Shown here: in pieces, positions 43,897 to 53,371 of the stretch | How the letters are laid out: each line of letters starts with the position of its first letter | Position numbering within the stretch: position 1 is the stretch's first letter | Assembly: GCF_010548275.1 (NCBI RefSeq) | Contig: NZ_JAAGLT010000005.1 | Span: forward strand, 310,001-374,000 | Source of the DNA: Streptomyces sp. SID12488 | GTDB lineage: Bacteria > Actinomycetota > Actinomycetes > Streptomycetales > Streptomycetaceae | Length of the DNA stretch: 64,000 nt | Direction: 5' to 3' | Made by a program: the position numbers and the translations under genes | Notes under the pieces: model-generated | The model's database searches: none | Seen by the model: only the letters and a program-made list of their open reading frames with translations | Told to the model about the DNA's origin: nothing

Positions 43897-43964
43897 TATT
43901 TTCTCCTTGTTGGCAATGCGATCCCGAGTAGCGGACCGCATCACCAGTAACGAGGAGGGGGCAT

Positions 43965-43980
43965 TAGGGCTACGACCCTA
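43965..43980. promoter_or_regulatory. Inverted repeat upstream of the short chaplin
   Basis: TAGGG and CCCTA are separated by six bases, 69 bases upstream of the chpH start. It may be an operator or a stem in the 5' leader. No sigma-BldN promoter was recognised with confidence. Confidence 0.4.
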
Positions 43981-44117
43981 TGAGCGCATTCACTCTTCTC
44001 AGTCACCCACGCACACGCGGACGATTATTGGAGTGTCGTTCAATCGGGTAATTCCGGGCGCATTCACGGGTGTTGGGAACGGGGAGAACTCCCGGGAACA
44101 CAGGCCCAGCACGGGAT

Positions 44118-45443
44118 TCAGGATGCCCCGATGAAGCGGTCGAGCACACGCACCCCGAATTTCAGCGCGTCGACCGGCACCCGTTCGTCAACACCGTGGA
44201 ACATGCCCGCGAAGTCCAGCTCCGGCGGCAGCTTCAGCGGCGCGAAGCCGAAGCAGCGGATGCCGAGGTCCGCGAAGGACTTGGCGTCGGTACCGGCCGA
44301 GAGCATGTACGGCACGGCCCGGGCGATCGGGTCCTCGGCGACCAGCGCGGTCTGCATGGCGTCCACGAGCGCCCCGTCGAAGGAGGTCTCCAGGGCCTTG
44401 TCGGCGTGCACGTCCTCGCGCTTCACGTTCGGGCCGAGGATACGGTCCAGGTCGGCGAGGAACTCCTCCTCGTAGCCGGGCAGGTAACGGGCGTCGATGT
44501 GCGCGGTGGCCTGGCCCGGAATGACGTTGACCTTGTAACCGGCGCCCAGCTGGGTCGGGTTGGCGGTGTTCTGCAGCGAGGCGCCGATCAGCTTGGCGAT
44601 ACCGCCGAGCTTGGCGAGCGTCGCGTCCATGTTCTCGGGGTCCAGTTCGGTGCCCAGCGCGTCGCCGAGTTCGTCGAGGAAGTGCCGGAGGGTCTTGGTG
44701 ACCCGGACGGGGAACTTGTGCCGGCCGAGGCGTCCGACGGCCTCCGACAACTCGGTGATCGCGTTGTCCTTGTGGATCATCGAACCGTGTCCGGCGGTGC
44801 CGTCGACGGTCAGCTTCATCCAGTGCATGCCCTTCTGGGCCGTCTCCACCAGATACAGCCGCAGGTTCTCGTTGACGGTGAAGGAGAACCCGCCGACCTC
44901 GCCGATCGCCTCCGTCACGCCCTCGAACAGGTCGGGGTGCTTGTCCACGAGGTGCCGCGCGCCCCACGTACCACCCGCCTCCTCGTCCGCGAGGAAGGCG
45001 AGGACGATGTCGCGCGGGGGCTTGCGGCCGGTGCGCAGCCGGTCACGGACGACCGCGAGGGTCATCGCGTCCATGTCCTTCATGTCGACCGCACCCCGGC
45101 CCCACACGCACCCGTCCGCGATCTCGCCCGAGAACGGGTGATGGGTCCAGTCCGCCGCGTTGGCCGGTACGACGTCGGTGTGGCCGTGGATGAGCAGCGC
45201 CGGCCGGGACCGGTCCTCGCCCTCGATGCGCGCCACGGTGGAGGCGCGCCCCTTGTGCGACTCGAAGATCCGCGGCTCCAGACCCACCTCGGCGAGCTTC
45301 TCGGCGACGTACTCGGCGGCCTTGCGTTCACCGGGCCCCGAGTGGTCGCCGAAGTTGCTGGTGTCGATCTGGATGAGCTCGCGACAGAGGTCCACGACCT
45401 CGTCCTCGCCGGTGACGCCTCTGGTCGTGTCCGTCCCGCTCAC
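44118..45443 (-). CDS. M20-family metallopeptidase
   Basis: 441 residues of the M20 (ArgE/DapE/CPG2) family. The first metal site is LLIHGHTDVVPAN with the catalytic Asp, the bridging region WGRGAVDMKDM, the Glu pair FLADEEAGGTWGA, and a dimerisation domain before the late AGTDAKSF and MFHGVDERV (last metal His). It hydrolyses an N-acyl or dipeptide substrate in the cytoplasm. GTG at 45443 with GGGAGG upstream. Confidence 0.92.
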   Translation of the reverse strand: MSGTDTTRGVTGEDEVVDLCRELIQIDTSNFGDHSGPGERKAAEYVAEKLAEVGLEPRIFESHKGRASTVARIEGEDRSRPALLIHGHTDVVPANAADWTHHPFSGEIADGCVWGRGAVDMKDMDAMTLAVVRDRLRTGRKPPRDIVLAFLADEEAGGTWGARHLVDKHPDLFEGVTEAIGEVGGFSFTVNENLRLYLVETAQKGMHWMKLTVDGTAGHGSMIHKDNAITELSEAVGRLGRHKFPVRVTKTLRHFLDELGDALGTELDPENMDATLAKLGGIAKLIGASLQNTANPTQLGAGYKVNVIPGQATAHIDARYLPGYEEEFLADLDRILGPNVKREDVHADKALETSFDGALVDAMQTALVAEDPIARAVPYMLSAGTDAKSFADLGIRCFGFAPLKLPPELDFAGMFHGVDERVPVDALKFGVRVLDRFIGAS

Positions 45444-45630
45444 GCTGCTACCTCCCGCTGTTCCTGCTGGTGGTCATCACCCATCCTCCCTCTCCACCCG
45501 CCGCACCCCAAGGCCGGTCCGGGCCCGTCACACACCGTTCACGCGGCGACAGGGGGTGACCGGCCACCCCGGAAAGCCTGGTAATGTTTCCTTCGTCGCC
45601 ACGGGGGAAATCCCGCGCGACAGACACCTT

Positions 45631-45715
45631 GTCCGGGTGGCGGAATGGCAGACGCGCTAGCTTGAGGTGCTAGTGCCCTTTATCGGGCGTGGGGGTTCAA
45701 GTCCCCCCTCGGACA
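45631..45715 (+). tRNA. tRNA-Leu (anticodon GAG)
   Basis: 85 bases with acceptor GTCCGGG pairing to CTCGGAC (one G-U), a D-arm with GGCGGAATGGCAGACGC, an anticodon stem CTAGC/GCTAG around loop TTGAGGT, the long variable arm of a class II tRNA, and the T-loop GGTTCAAGTC. CCA is not encoded. GAG reads CUC leucine codons. Confidence 0.97.
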
Positions 45716-45739
45716 CTTGCTCTCGTTCAGTCGCTGAGA

Positions 45740-45762
45740 CCCCACTCGATGTGGGGTTTTTT
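45740..45762 (+). terminator. Intrinsic terminator of tRNA-Leu
   Basis: CCCCAC and GTGGGG around a 5-base loop, followed by six T. Confidence 0.93.
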
Positions 45763-45957
45763 GCGTTCCACCACATACCCCGAGCTGTCGCTGTACAGCG
45801 GTCACAGCCGACCATTTGCCCGGATTTGCGCCGAGTGTGGGCGATATCTCGTCCATCCATGCGACCACGAAGATCACCAGGTCAGGGCGTCGGCCACAGC
45901 TCCGGCACCCCCGGCGCACCCCCCGTGCGGCCCTCTCACCTGGCAGGCGCACTGGCG

Positions 45958-45971
45958 CGAGCCTAGGCTCG
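45958..45971. promoter_or_regulatory. Perfect palindrome upstream of the peptide synthetase gene
   Basis: CGAGCCTAGGCTCG is a perfect 14-base palindrome directly before TAAAAT (45975-45980). It would overlap the core promoter of the downstream gene and is a good operator candidate. Confidence 0.6.
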
Positions 45972-46082
45972 TACTAAAATTTCTGGCTTGTTACGGAACG
46001 GAGCTGGAGACGGACAACCCCAGGCATACCTGCGGGCCCCGCCAGCGACCCGGAGGTTTCCGGGAACGAGACGCGAGGACTG

Positions 46083-49000
46083 ATGGCAGCCACACACGAG
46101 AGCAGTGCTCTCGGTCTGCTCGAAGAAGAGATCCGCGAGCGGTTCGGCGACAAGGCACGTTTCTCCGCGGGGCCCGCCGCCTCGCCGCGCACTCTCGTCG
46201 ATGTTTTCGACGCCACCGTACGTTCGTACCCGAACGAGCCAGCCCTCGACGACGGCACCACCGCGCTCACCTACCGGGCGCTCGCCGTAGAGGTCGAGGC
46301 CGTACGGCGCCGCCTGAGCGCCGCCGGCGTCGGGCTCGGGGATCGCGTAGGGGTCAGGGTTCCTTCCGGCACCAATGAGCTGTACGTCGCCATCCTGGCC
46401 GTCCTCGCCGCCGGTGCCGCCTACGTCCCCGTGGACGCCGAGGACCCGGACGAGCGGGCCGAGCTGGTGTTCGGGGAGGCGGACGTACGGGCCGTCGTCG
46501 GCGCCGGGTACGAGATCACCGTTCCCGGGACCCGCAGCGAGCTGCCCGCACGGCGGCCCGGCGTCGAGCACGACGCCTGGATCATCTTCACCTCCGGCTC
46601 CACCGGGAAGCCCAAGGGCGTCGCCGTCAGCCACCGGAGCGCCGCCGCCTTCGTGGACGCCGAGGCCGCGCTGTTCCTCACCGACGATCCCGTGGGGCCC
46701 GGCGACCGGGTCATGGCGGGCCTCTCCGTGGCCTTCGACGCCTCCTGCGAGGAGATGTGGCTGGCCTGGCGCTACGGGGCCTGCCTGGTGCCCGTACCGC
46801 GCTCCCAGGTCCGCAGCGGGGCCGATCTGGGGCCCTGGCTGGTCGAGCAGGAGATCTCCGTCGTCTCCACCGTGCCCACGCTGGCCGCGCTGTGGGAGCC
46901 CGAGACCCTCAACGACGTACGGCTGCTGATCTTCGGCGGGGAGGCCTGCCCGCCCGAGCTGGTGCAGCGGCTGGTGACGGAGGGGCGCGAGGTGTGGAAC
47001 ACCTACGGGCCCACCGAGGCCACCGTCGTCGCCTGCGCCTCCCTGATGACCGGTGAGGAGCCCATTCGGATCGGGCTGCCCCTGAACGGCTGGGAACTCG
47101 CCGTCGTCGACGAGGCCGGGGAGCCCGTCGCCATGGGCGCCAGTGGGCAACTGGTGATCGGCGGCGTCGGACTCGCGCGGTATCTCGACGCCGAGAAGGA
47201 CGCCGAGAAGTACGCGCCGCTCGAATCCCTCGGCTGGGAGCGGGCCTATCGCAGCGGTGACCTCGTCAAGGCCGAACCCGAGGGGTTGATCTTCCTCGGG
47301 CGGGCCGACGAGCAGATCAAGCTCGGCGGGCGCCGTATCGAGCTGGGTGAGGTCGACTCGGCGCTCCAGGGACTGCCCGGTGTCGCCGGTGCCGCCGCCG
47401 CCGTACGGACCGCCCGCAGCGGCAACCAGTTGCTCGTCGGCTATGTCGTGACGCAGGAGGGCTGGGACCAGGCCGCCGCCGTGGAGCGGCTGCGCGCCGA
47501 GCTGCCCGCCGCCCTCGTACCGATGCTCGCGCCGGTCGCCGAGCTGCCGACCCGCACGTCCGGCAAGGTCGACCGCAACGCCCTGCCGTGGCCGCTGGAG
47601 GGGCTGGAGACCGGTCCCGCCGCCGTGCTGTACGGCACCGAGGCGTGGGTCGCCGAGCAGTGGACCGAGGTCCTCGGCATCCCCGTGGGCAGCGCGGACG
47701 ACGACTTCTTCGCGATCGGCGGCAGCAGTCTCGGCGCCGCCCAGTTGACCACACGGCTGCGGACGCGCTACCCGAGCGCCGCCGTCCTCGACATCTACCA
47801 GCAGCCCGTGCTCCGCAAGCTCGCCCGGCATCTGGAGGAGTCCTCACAGGACGACACCAGCGGTCGGATCATCGCGCCGGTTCCCCTGCGCGCCAAGGTC
47901 ATTCAGCTTCTGGTGCTGCTTCCGCTGTTCACGCTGCTCGGGCTCCGGTGGGCGGTCTCGCTGGCCGCCGCCGCGAACGTACTGCACCTGTTCGGGGCCT
48001 ATCCGTGGGCGCCCACCACGTCGTGGTGGGCGGTGGCCGCCGGAGCCGCAGTGCTCTTCTCCCCGCCCGGGCGGCTCGCCCTCGCGGCCGGTGGGGCGCG
48101 GCTGCTGCTGCGGGGCGTGAAGCCCGGACGGTATCCGCGTGGCGGCAGTGTGCATCTGCGGCTGTGGACCGCCGAGCGGCTCGCCGAGTTCAGCGGGGCG
48201 ACCTCGCTGACCGGGGGATGGCTGGAGCGGTACGCGCGGGCGCTGGGCGGCAAGGTCGGCGCGGACGTCGATCTGCACTCGCTGCCCCCGGTCACCGGCA
48301 TGCTCAAGCTGGGGCGTGGGGCGGCCGTCGAGTCCGAGGTGGACCTGTCGGGGCACTGGCTGGACGGGGACCGGCTGGAGATCGGGCAGGTCAAGGTGGG
48401 TGCCGGCGCCGTCGTCGGGACGCGCAGCCTGCTCTTCCCGGGGGCGCGGGTCGGCAAACGGGCCGAGGTGGCGCCGGGTTCGGCGGTCGTCGGAACGGTG
48501 CCGACCGGGCAGCGCTGGGCCGGTGCACCGGCCGTCAAGCTCGGCAAGGCCAAGCGGAACTGGCCCAAGGAGCGTCCGCAGCGTGGGCGGACCTGGCGCG
48601 CGATGTACGGCATCGCCGGGCTCGCGCTGAGCGCGCTGCCGCTGGTGGCGGGTGCGGTCGCGTTGCTGGTCGTGGGCCTCTTCGTCGACCCGGACGCCGG
48701 GCTCGGGACCGCTCTGCGGGGCATCGCGCTCGCGCTGGTACCGGCCACCCTGGCGTTCGGTCTCGCGTACGCGCTGATGCTCCTGATCGCCGTACGGCTG
48801 CTGAGTCTGGGCCTGCGCGAGGGTACGCATCCCACGCACAGCCGGATCGGCTGGCAGGCCTGGACGGTCACGCAGCTCATGGACCGCTCCCGCGAGACGC
48901 TGTTCCCGCTCTACGCCGGGCTGATCACCCCGGTGTGGCTGCGGCTGCTCGGGATGCGGATCGGGCGCGGCGCCGAGGTGTCGACCGTGCTGGCGCTGCC

Positions 49001-49958
49001 CAGCCTGACGACCGTCGGCGAGGGCGCCTTCCTGGCCGACGACACCCTGACCGCGCCGTACGAACTCGGCGGTGGCTGGCTGCGGATCGGGCGGGCCGAG
49101 ATCGGGCGGCGTGCCTTCCTGGGCAACTCCGGGATGACCGCGCCGGGCCGGTCGGTGCCCGACGGCGGGCTGGTCGGGGTCCTCTCGGCCACACCGAAGA
49201 AGGCCAAGAAGGGCAGCTCGTACCTGGGCCTGCCGCCGATGAAGCTGCCCCGGTCGGCGAGCGGCGGCGACCAGAGCCGTACGTACGACCCGCCCGCGCG
49301 TCTGCTGTGGGCGCGGGCGCTGGTCGAGCTGTTCCGGATCGTGCCGGTGTTCTGCTCGGCGGGGCTGGCCGTGCTGACGGTGGCCGCGTTCAGCGTGCTC
49401 GGTGGATGGTTCTGGCTGGCGGGCGGACTGGTGCTGCTCGCTGTCGGCGCCCTCGCCTGTGTGCTGTCCATCGTCGCCAAGTGGGCACTCGTGGGGCGGC
49501 ACCGCGCCGGTGAACATCCGCTGTGGAGCGGGTTCGTGTGGCGCAACGAGCTGGCGGACACCTTCGTCGAGGTCGTCGCCGTGCCGTGGCTCGTGGGTTC
49601 TGTACCGGGTACGCCGGTGATGTCGGCGTGGCTGCGCGGGCTCGGCGCGCGCATCGGGAAGGGGGTCTGGGTGGAGAGCTACTGGCTGCCCGAGACCGAC
49701 CTGGTGACCCTGGGGGACGCGGCCACCGTGAACCGGGGATGCGTGCTGCAGACACACCTCTTCCACGACCGGATCTTGCGGACGGATACTGTGGTCCTCC
49801 GTGAGGGCGCGACGCTGGGTCCTGGCGGGATCGTCCTGCCCGGTTCCACGGTCGGGGCCCGGTCCACTCTGGGTCCCGCGTCGCTGGTCATGGCGGCGGA
49901 GTCCGTTCCCGACGACACCCGCTGGCTGGGCAACCCGATCGAGTCATGGCGTTCCTGA
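46083..49958 (+). CDS. Pls/PosA-family single-module peptide synthetase with membrane C-terminal part
   Basis: 1291 residues. An adenylation domain (FTSGSTGKPKGVAVSH near 169, NTYGPTEATVVA, YRSGDLVKAEPEGLIFLGR, TRTSGKVDRNALP near 485) is followed by a carrier domain with the phosphopantetheine Ser in GGSSLGAAQL near 546. The remaining 700 residues alternate pairs of membrane helices with three soluble domains containing hexapeptide-type turns. This A-T-TM-C1-TM-C2-TM-C3 plan matches epsilon-poly-L-lysine synthetase (about 1319 residues). It may polymerise a single amino acid; the identity is not decided. GAGG upstream of ATG; overlaps the M1 peptidase reading frame or abuts it. Confidence 0.85.
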   Translation: MAATHESSALGLLEEEIRERFGDKARFSAGPAASPRTLVDVFDATVRSYPNEPALDDGTTALTYRALAVEVEAVRRRLSAAGVGLGDRVGVRVPSGTNELYVAILAVLAAGAAYVPVDAEDPDERAELVFGEADVRAVVGAGYEITVPGTRSELPARRPGVEHDAWIIFTSGSTGKPKGVAVSHRSAAAFVDAEAALFLTDDPVGPGDRVMAGLSVAFDASCEEMWLAWRYGACLVPVPRSQVRSGADLGPWLVEQEISVVSTVPTLAALWEPETLNDVRLLIFGGEACPPELVQRLVTEGREVWNTYGPTEATVVACASLMTGEEPIRIGLPLNGWELAVVDEAGEPVAMGASGQLVIGGVGLARYLDAEKDAEKYAPLESLGWERAYRSGDLVKAEPEGLIFLGRADEQIKLGGRRIELGEVDSALQGLPGVAGAAAAVRTARSGNQLLVGYVVTQEGWDQAAAVERLRAELPAALVPMLAPVAELPTRTSGKVDRNALPWPLEGLETGPAAVLYGTEAWVAEQWTEVLGIPVGSADDDFFAIGGSSLGAAQLTTRLRTRYPSAAVLDIYQQPVLRKLARHLEESSQDDTSGRIIAPVPLRAKVIQLLVLLPLFTLLGLRWAVSLAAAANVLHLFGAYPWAPTTSWWAVAAGAAVLFSPPGRLALAAGGARLLLRGVKPGRYPRGGSVHLRLWTAERLAEFSGATSLTGGWLERYARALGGKVGADVDLHSLPPVTGMLKLGRGAAVESEVDLSGHWLDGDRLEIGQVKVGAGAVVGTRSLLFPGARVGKRAEVAPGSAVVGTVPTGQRWAGAPAVKLGKAKRNWPKERPQRGRTWRAMYGIAGLALSALPLVAGAVALLVVGLFVDPDAGLGTALRGIALALVPATLAFGLAYALMLLIAVRLLSLGLREGTHPTHSRIGWQAWTVTQLMDRSRETLFPLYAGLITPVWLRLLGMRIGRGAEVSTVLALPSLTTVGEGAFLADDTLTAPYELGGGWLRIGRAEIGRRAFLGNSGMTAPGRSVPDGGLVGVLSATPKKAKKGSSYLGLPPMKLPRSASGGDQSRTYDPPARLLWARALVELFRIVPVFCSAGLAVLTVAAFSVLGGWFWLAGGLVLLAVGALACVLSIVAKWALVGRHRAGEHPLWSGFVWRNELADTFVEVVAVPWLVGSVPGTPVMSAWLRGLGARIGKGVWVESYWLPETDLVTLGDAATVNRGCVLQTHLFHDRILRTDTVVLREGATLGPGGIVLPGSTVGARSTLGPASLVMAAESVPDDTRWLGNPIESWRS

Positions 49959-50050
49959 AAGCGGTGCGCGCGGCTCGTTCGGGTACCGGAGCGGGGGTGG
50001 GTTCATCTCCGGCACCTCGTACGAGCACAGCGCAGGGAGCAGACTCAGCA

Positions 50051-51451
50051 GTGAGCGTTCAGCAGACGGTGGGTTCGGACCCGTACTTTCCGGCCAACGG
50101 TGATCCCCGTTACCGGGTGCACCGGTACGAACTCGCGCTGGACTACCGCCCCGGCCCGAACCGGCTGGCGGGCACGGCCCGTATCAACGCCATAGCGGGC
50201 CGGACCTCGCTCGCCGAATTCCAGCTGAACCTGGGCGACTTCAAGATCGGCCGGGTACGGGTCGACGGCAAGACCGCCCACTACACGCACCGGGGCGGAC
50301 GGCTGCGCATCCGCCCCGCGAAGCCGCTGCGGACCGGGGCCGCGTTCACCGTCGAGGTGCACTGGGCGGGCAACCCCAAGCCGGTCAGCAGCCCCTGGGG
50401 CGGGATCGGCTGGGAGGAGCTGGAGGACGGGGCACTGGTGGCGAGCCAGCCGGTCGGGGCGCCGTCCTGGTACCCGTGCAACGACCGGCCCGCCGACAAG
50501 GCGTCCTACCAGATCTCGATCACGACGCCGTCCGCCTACTCGGTGGTGGCGGGCGGGCGGCTGCTGACCCGGACGACCAAGGCCTCGACCACCACGTGGG
50601 TGTACGAGCAGTCCGCGCCGACGTCGAGCTATCTCGTCGGGTTGTCGATCGGGAAGTACCAGACCGTCCTGCTCGGTGATCCGGGGCTGGGCGGCGTGCC
50701 CCAACACGGCCATATTCCGGCGGAGTTGCTCCCCGAGTTCTCCCGGGACTTCGCGCGCCAGCCCGCCATGATGGAACTCTTCGAGGAGCTGTTCGGGCCG
50801 TATCCGTTCGGCGAGTACGCGGTCGTGGTGACCGAGGAGGAACTCGATGTGCCCGTCGAGGCACAGGGGTTGTCGTTGTTCGGCGCCAACCACGTGGACG
50901 GCGCCCGGAGTTCGGAACGGCTCGTCGCGCACGAGCTGGCCCACCAGTGGTTCGGCAACAGTGTGTCCATCGCGGACTGGCGGCACATCTGGCTGAACGA
51001 GGGGTTCGCCAAGTACGCGGAGTGGCTGTGGTCCGAGCGCTCCGGCGGGCGCAGCGCGCAGCAACTCGCCGCGGTGGCGCATCGGTTGCTGGCCGGGCGA
51101 CCACAGGATCTGCGGCTCGCCGATCCCGGTCGCAAGCTGATGTTCGACGACCGGTTGTATCAGCGCGGCGGGCTCACCGTGCACGCGGTGCGGTGCGCGC
51201 TGGGCGACGAGGCGTTCTTCCGGATGCTGCGGGGATGGATCGCGCTGCATCGGGGCGGGTCGGTGAGTACGGCCACGTTCACGTCGTACGTGGGCCGGTT
51301 CACGGCGGAGCCGTTGGACGAGCTGCTCACCGCGTGGCTCTACGAGGGGGCGCTGCCCGTACTGCCCGCGCCGAGGACGCCGGGGCCGCCGCCGGTCAAG
51401 GGAGGACCGCGGGTGCCCGCCCGGCCCTCCTATCCCCCCTCCACCGCGTAG
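50051..51451 (+). CDS. M1-family zinc metallopeptidase
   Basis: 466 residues from this GTG. The zinc site is VAHELAHQWFGN near residue 296 and the third ligand Glu is in WLNEGFAKYAEW 18 residues on; the substrate-binding VEAQGLSLF replaces the usual GAMEN. M1 enzymes remove N-terminal residues. An in-frame ATG at 49946, overlapping the synthetase gene by 13 bases, would add 35 residues with poor codon bias; the GTG has AGGGAG 11 bases upstream and gives MSVQQTVGSDPYF. Immediately downstream of the synthetase and probably coupled to it. Confidence 0.88.
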   Translation: MSVQQTVGSDPYFPANGDPRYRVHRYELALDYRPGPNRLAGTARINAIAGRTSLAEFQLNLGDFKIGRVRVDGKTAHYTHRGGRLRIRPAKPLRTGAAFTVEVHWAGNPKPVSSPWGGIGWEELEDGALVASQPVGAPSWYPCNDRPADKASYQISITTPSAYSVVAGGRLLTRTTKASTTTWVYEQSAPTSSYLVGLSIGKYQTVLLGDPGLGGVPQHGHIPAELLPEFSRDFARQPAMMELFEELFGPYPFGEYAVVVTEEELDVPVEAQGLSLFGANHVDGARSSERLVAHELAHQWFGNSVSIADWRHIWLNEGFAKYAEWLWSERSGGRSAQQLAAVAHRLLAGRPQDLRLADPGRKLMFDDRLYQRGGLTVHAVRCALGDEAFFRMLRGWIALHRGGSVSTATFTSYVGRFTAEPLDELLTAWLYEGALPVLPAPRTPGPPPVKGGPRVPARPSYPPSTA

Positions 51452-51473
51452 CGGGTACACGCGGTGCGGGAGA

Positions 51474-51962
51474 ATGGCGGGCATGGCCCGACGCACTCCG
51501 CATCCCCGGCGGCAACGCCCCTCCGCCCGCGTTCAGAGCTCCGCCTGTCCGTGCGGTCTCGCGGAGACGGAGACGTACGAGAACTGCTGCGGCCGGTTCC
51601 ACCGGGGTGAGGCGGCGGCGCCGACCGCCGAGGCCCTGATGCGCTCCCGCTACAGCGCCTTCGTGAAGCGGGACGAGCCCTATCTCCTGCGCACCTGGCA
51701 CCCGCGCACCCGCCCCACCGGCGTCGAGTTCGACCCCGGGATGCGGTGGACGGGCCTGGAGATCGTCGCAGCGGGCGACGGTACGGCGTTCCACACCACC
51801 GGCACCGTGACCTTCCGGGCCTCCTACCGGGGCGGTTCGCTGGAGGAGCGGAGCCGGTTCGAGCGGGTCGACGGGGCGTGGGTGTACGTCGACGGAGACA
51901 TCGACGAGGGGGACCGGAGCGAACCGGGCGGACAGGGCGGACAGGGCGGCCGGACCGTCTAG
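51474..51962 (+). CDS. YchJ-family (UPF0225) protein
   Basis: 162 residues. The N-terminal cysteine cluster ACPCGL...YENCCGRFHRGE is a SEC-C-like zinc motif, followed by the YchJ core (AEALMRSRYSAFVKRDEPYLLRTW and an NTF2-like fold). Function is not established. 22 bases after the M1 peptidase; its stop overlaps the end of the convergent gntR by four bases. Confidence 0.85.
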   Translation: MAGMARRTPHPRRQRPSARVQSSACPCGLAETETYENCCGRFHRGEAAAPTAEALMRSRYSAFVKRDEPYLLRTWHPRTRPTGVEFDPGMRWTGLEIVAAGDGTAFHTTGTVTFRASYRGGSLEERSRFERVDGAWVYVDGDIDEGDRSEPGGQGGQGGRTV

Positions 51963-52660
51963 GGCGCGAGGATGTCCAGTTCCTGAAGGGCCCCGACCGC
52001 GATCTCCCGGGTGAGCCGCTCGGCCCGTTCGCCGTCGCCCTCGCGGACCGCTTCGGCGACCTGTACGTGCAGGGTGACGGCGGCCGGGTCGGGGTCCTCG
52101 AACATGACCTCGTGGTGGGTGCGGCCGGCCAGGACCTCCGCGACGACGTCGCCGAGGCGGGCGAACATCTCGTTGCCCGAGGCCTCCAGGATCACCCGAT
52201 GGAAGGCCACGTCGTGGACCAGATAGCCCTCCAGCTGACGCCCGCGCGAGTTGGCCACCATGCCCAACGCGCACTCCGTGAGCCGCGCGCACTGCTCGGC
52301 GGTGGCGAACTTGGCTGCCAGGCCCGCGGCGACCGGTTCGACCGCGGAGCGCAGCACGGTGAGGGAGCGCAGTTGCTGCGGGCGGTCGGCGCCGGCCAGA
52401 CGCCAGCGGATGACCTGCGGGTCGTAGACGTTCCACTCGGCCTTGGGGCGGACCGTGACGCCGACCCGGCGGCGGGACTCGACCAGGTGCATCGACTCCA
52501 GGACCCGGACCGCCTCCCGCATCACCGACCGTGACACGTCGAAGCGCTGGGCCAGTTCGTCCGTGCGCAGAACGCTGCCCGGCGGGTACTCGCCCGCGGT
52601 GATCGCGGGTCCGAGGGTGTCCATCACATGGCCGTGCAGCCCTCGGCCGGGTGTGCTCAT
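51959..52660 (-). CDS. gntR: GntR/FadR-family regulator of gluconate genes
   Basis: 233 residues. The winged helix at about 10-75 includes EYPPGSVLRTDELAQRFDVS and SRSVMREAVRVLES. The FadR-type ligand domain contains HDVAFHRVILEASGNEMFARL. It is divergent from gntK-gntP with 96 bases between, and by analogy with the S. coelicolor locus should repress them until gluconate is present. Confidence 0.88.
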   Translation of the reverse strand: MSTPGRGLHGHVMDTLGPAITAGEYPPGSVLRTDELAQRFDVSRSVMREAVRVLESMHLVESRRRVGVTVRPKAEWNVYDPQVIRWRLAGADRPQQLRSLTVLRSAVEPVAAGLAAKFATAEQCARLTECALGMVANSRGRQLEGYLVHDVAFHRVILEASGNEMFARLGDVVAEVLAGRTHHEVMFEDPDPAAVTLHVQVAEAVREGDGERAERLTREIAVGALQELDILAP

Positions 52661-52756
52661 GCACTCAGCGTACGGGGCGCGTCACACTCTCAAAAAGTCA
52701 GACTTATTCATACGAGGGGCTTGAATTTGTCGTACCTAATGCGTTTCATTGCGTTC
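52661..52756. promoter_or_regulatory. gntR-gntK divergent promoter region
   Basis: 96 bases, AT-rich for this genome. TTGTCGTACCT at 52727-52737 fits the FadR-subfamily pattern TnGTnnnACnA at all but the last position and overlaps the expected gntK promoter. No Shine-Dalgarno precedes gntK. Confidence 0.45.
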
Positions 52757-53326
52757 ATGCAGAAGACGCGTACCCCCCATGTCGTCGTGGTCATGGGCGT
52801 CTCGGGCACCGGGAAGACCACGATCGGTCCCCTGCTCGCGGCACGGCTCGGCGTTCCGTACGCCGAGGCCGACGACTTCCACCCCCCGGCCAACATCGAC
52901 AAGATGTCGGCCGGGACCCCGCTGACCGACGACGACCGCCGCCCCTGGCTGGACGCCATCGGCAAGTGGGCGCACGGCCGGGCCGGACTCGGCGGGGTCG
53001 TGAGCTGCTCGGCGCTGAAGCGGTCGTACCGGGACCGGCTGCGGGCCGCCGCGCCCGACGTGGTCTTCGTGCACCTCGCCGGTGACCGGGCGCTCATCGA
53101 GGACCGGATGGCGCACCGGCAGGGTCACTTCATGCCGACGGCGCTGCTCGACTCCCAGCTCGCCACCCTCCAGCCGCTCGAAGCGGACGAGGCGGGCGTC
53201 GCGGTGAGCGTCTCCGGCACCCCCGAGGAGATCACCGCCCGCGCCGTGGCGGCGCTCGGTGAGCTGGAGGGCCCGCGCGGCCCGGACGGTCCCGAGGCTC
53301 CCCCGAAAGCCGCGCCTTCGCAGTAG
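52757..53326 (+). CDS. gntK: Gluconate kinase
   Basis: 189 residues from the ATG at 52757 (MQKTRTPHVVVV). Walker A is MGVSGTGKTTIG near residue 15; EADDFHPPANIDKMSAGTPL and CSALKRSYRDRLR are the gluconokinase signatures. It phosphorylates D-gluconate to 6-phosphogluconate. No ribosome binding site is visible, so leaderless translation is possible. The C-terminal 20 residues are Pro-rich and not conserved. Cotranscribed with gntP. Confidence 0.93.
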   Translation: MQKTRTPHVVVVMGVSGTGKTTIGPLLAARLGVPYAEADDFHPPANIDKMSAGTPLTDDDRRPWLDAIGKWAHGRAGLGGVVSCSALKRSYRDRLRAAAPDVVFVHLAGDRALIEDRMAHRQGHFMPTALLDSQLATLQPLEADEAGVAVSVSGTPEEITARAVAALGELEGPRGPDGPEAPPKAAPSQ

Positions 53327-53371
53327 CCCCGTCTCCCCCGACAGTCCCTCCCCAGAAGCAAGGGAACCTCT

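Larger units (their letters stand above)
45716..46082 (+). other. Intergenic region: tRNA terminator and synthetase promoter
   Basis: 367 bases without a convincing gene. It holds the tRNA terminator (45740-45762), a perfect 14-base palindrome (45958-45971) and a TAAAAT -10-like hexamer (45975-45980) before the peptide synthetase gene. Confidence 0.6.
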
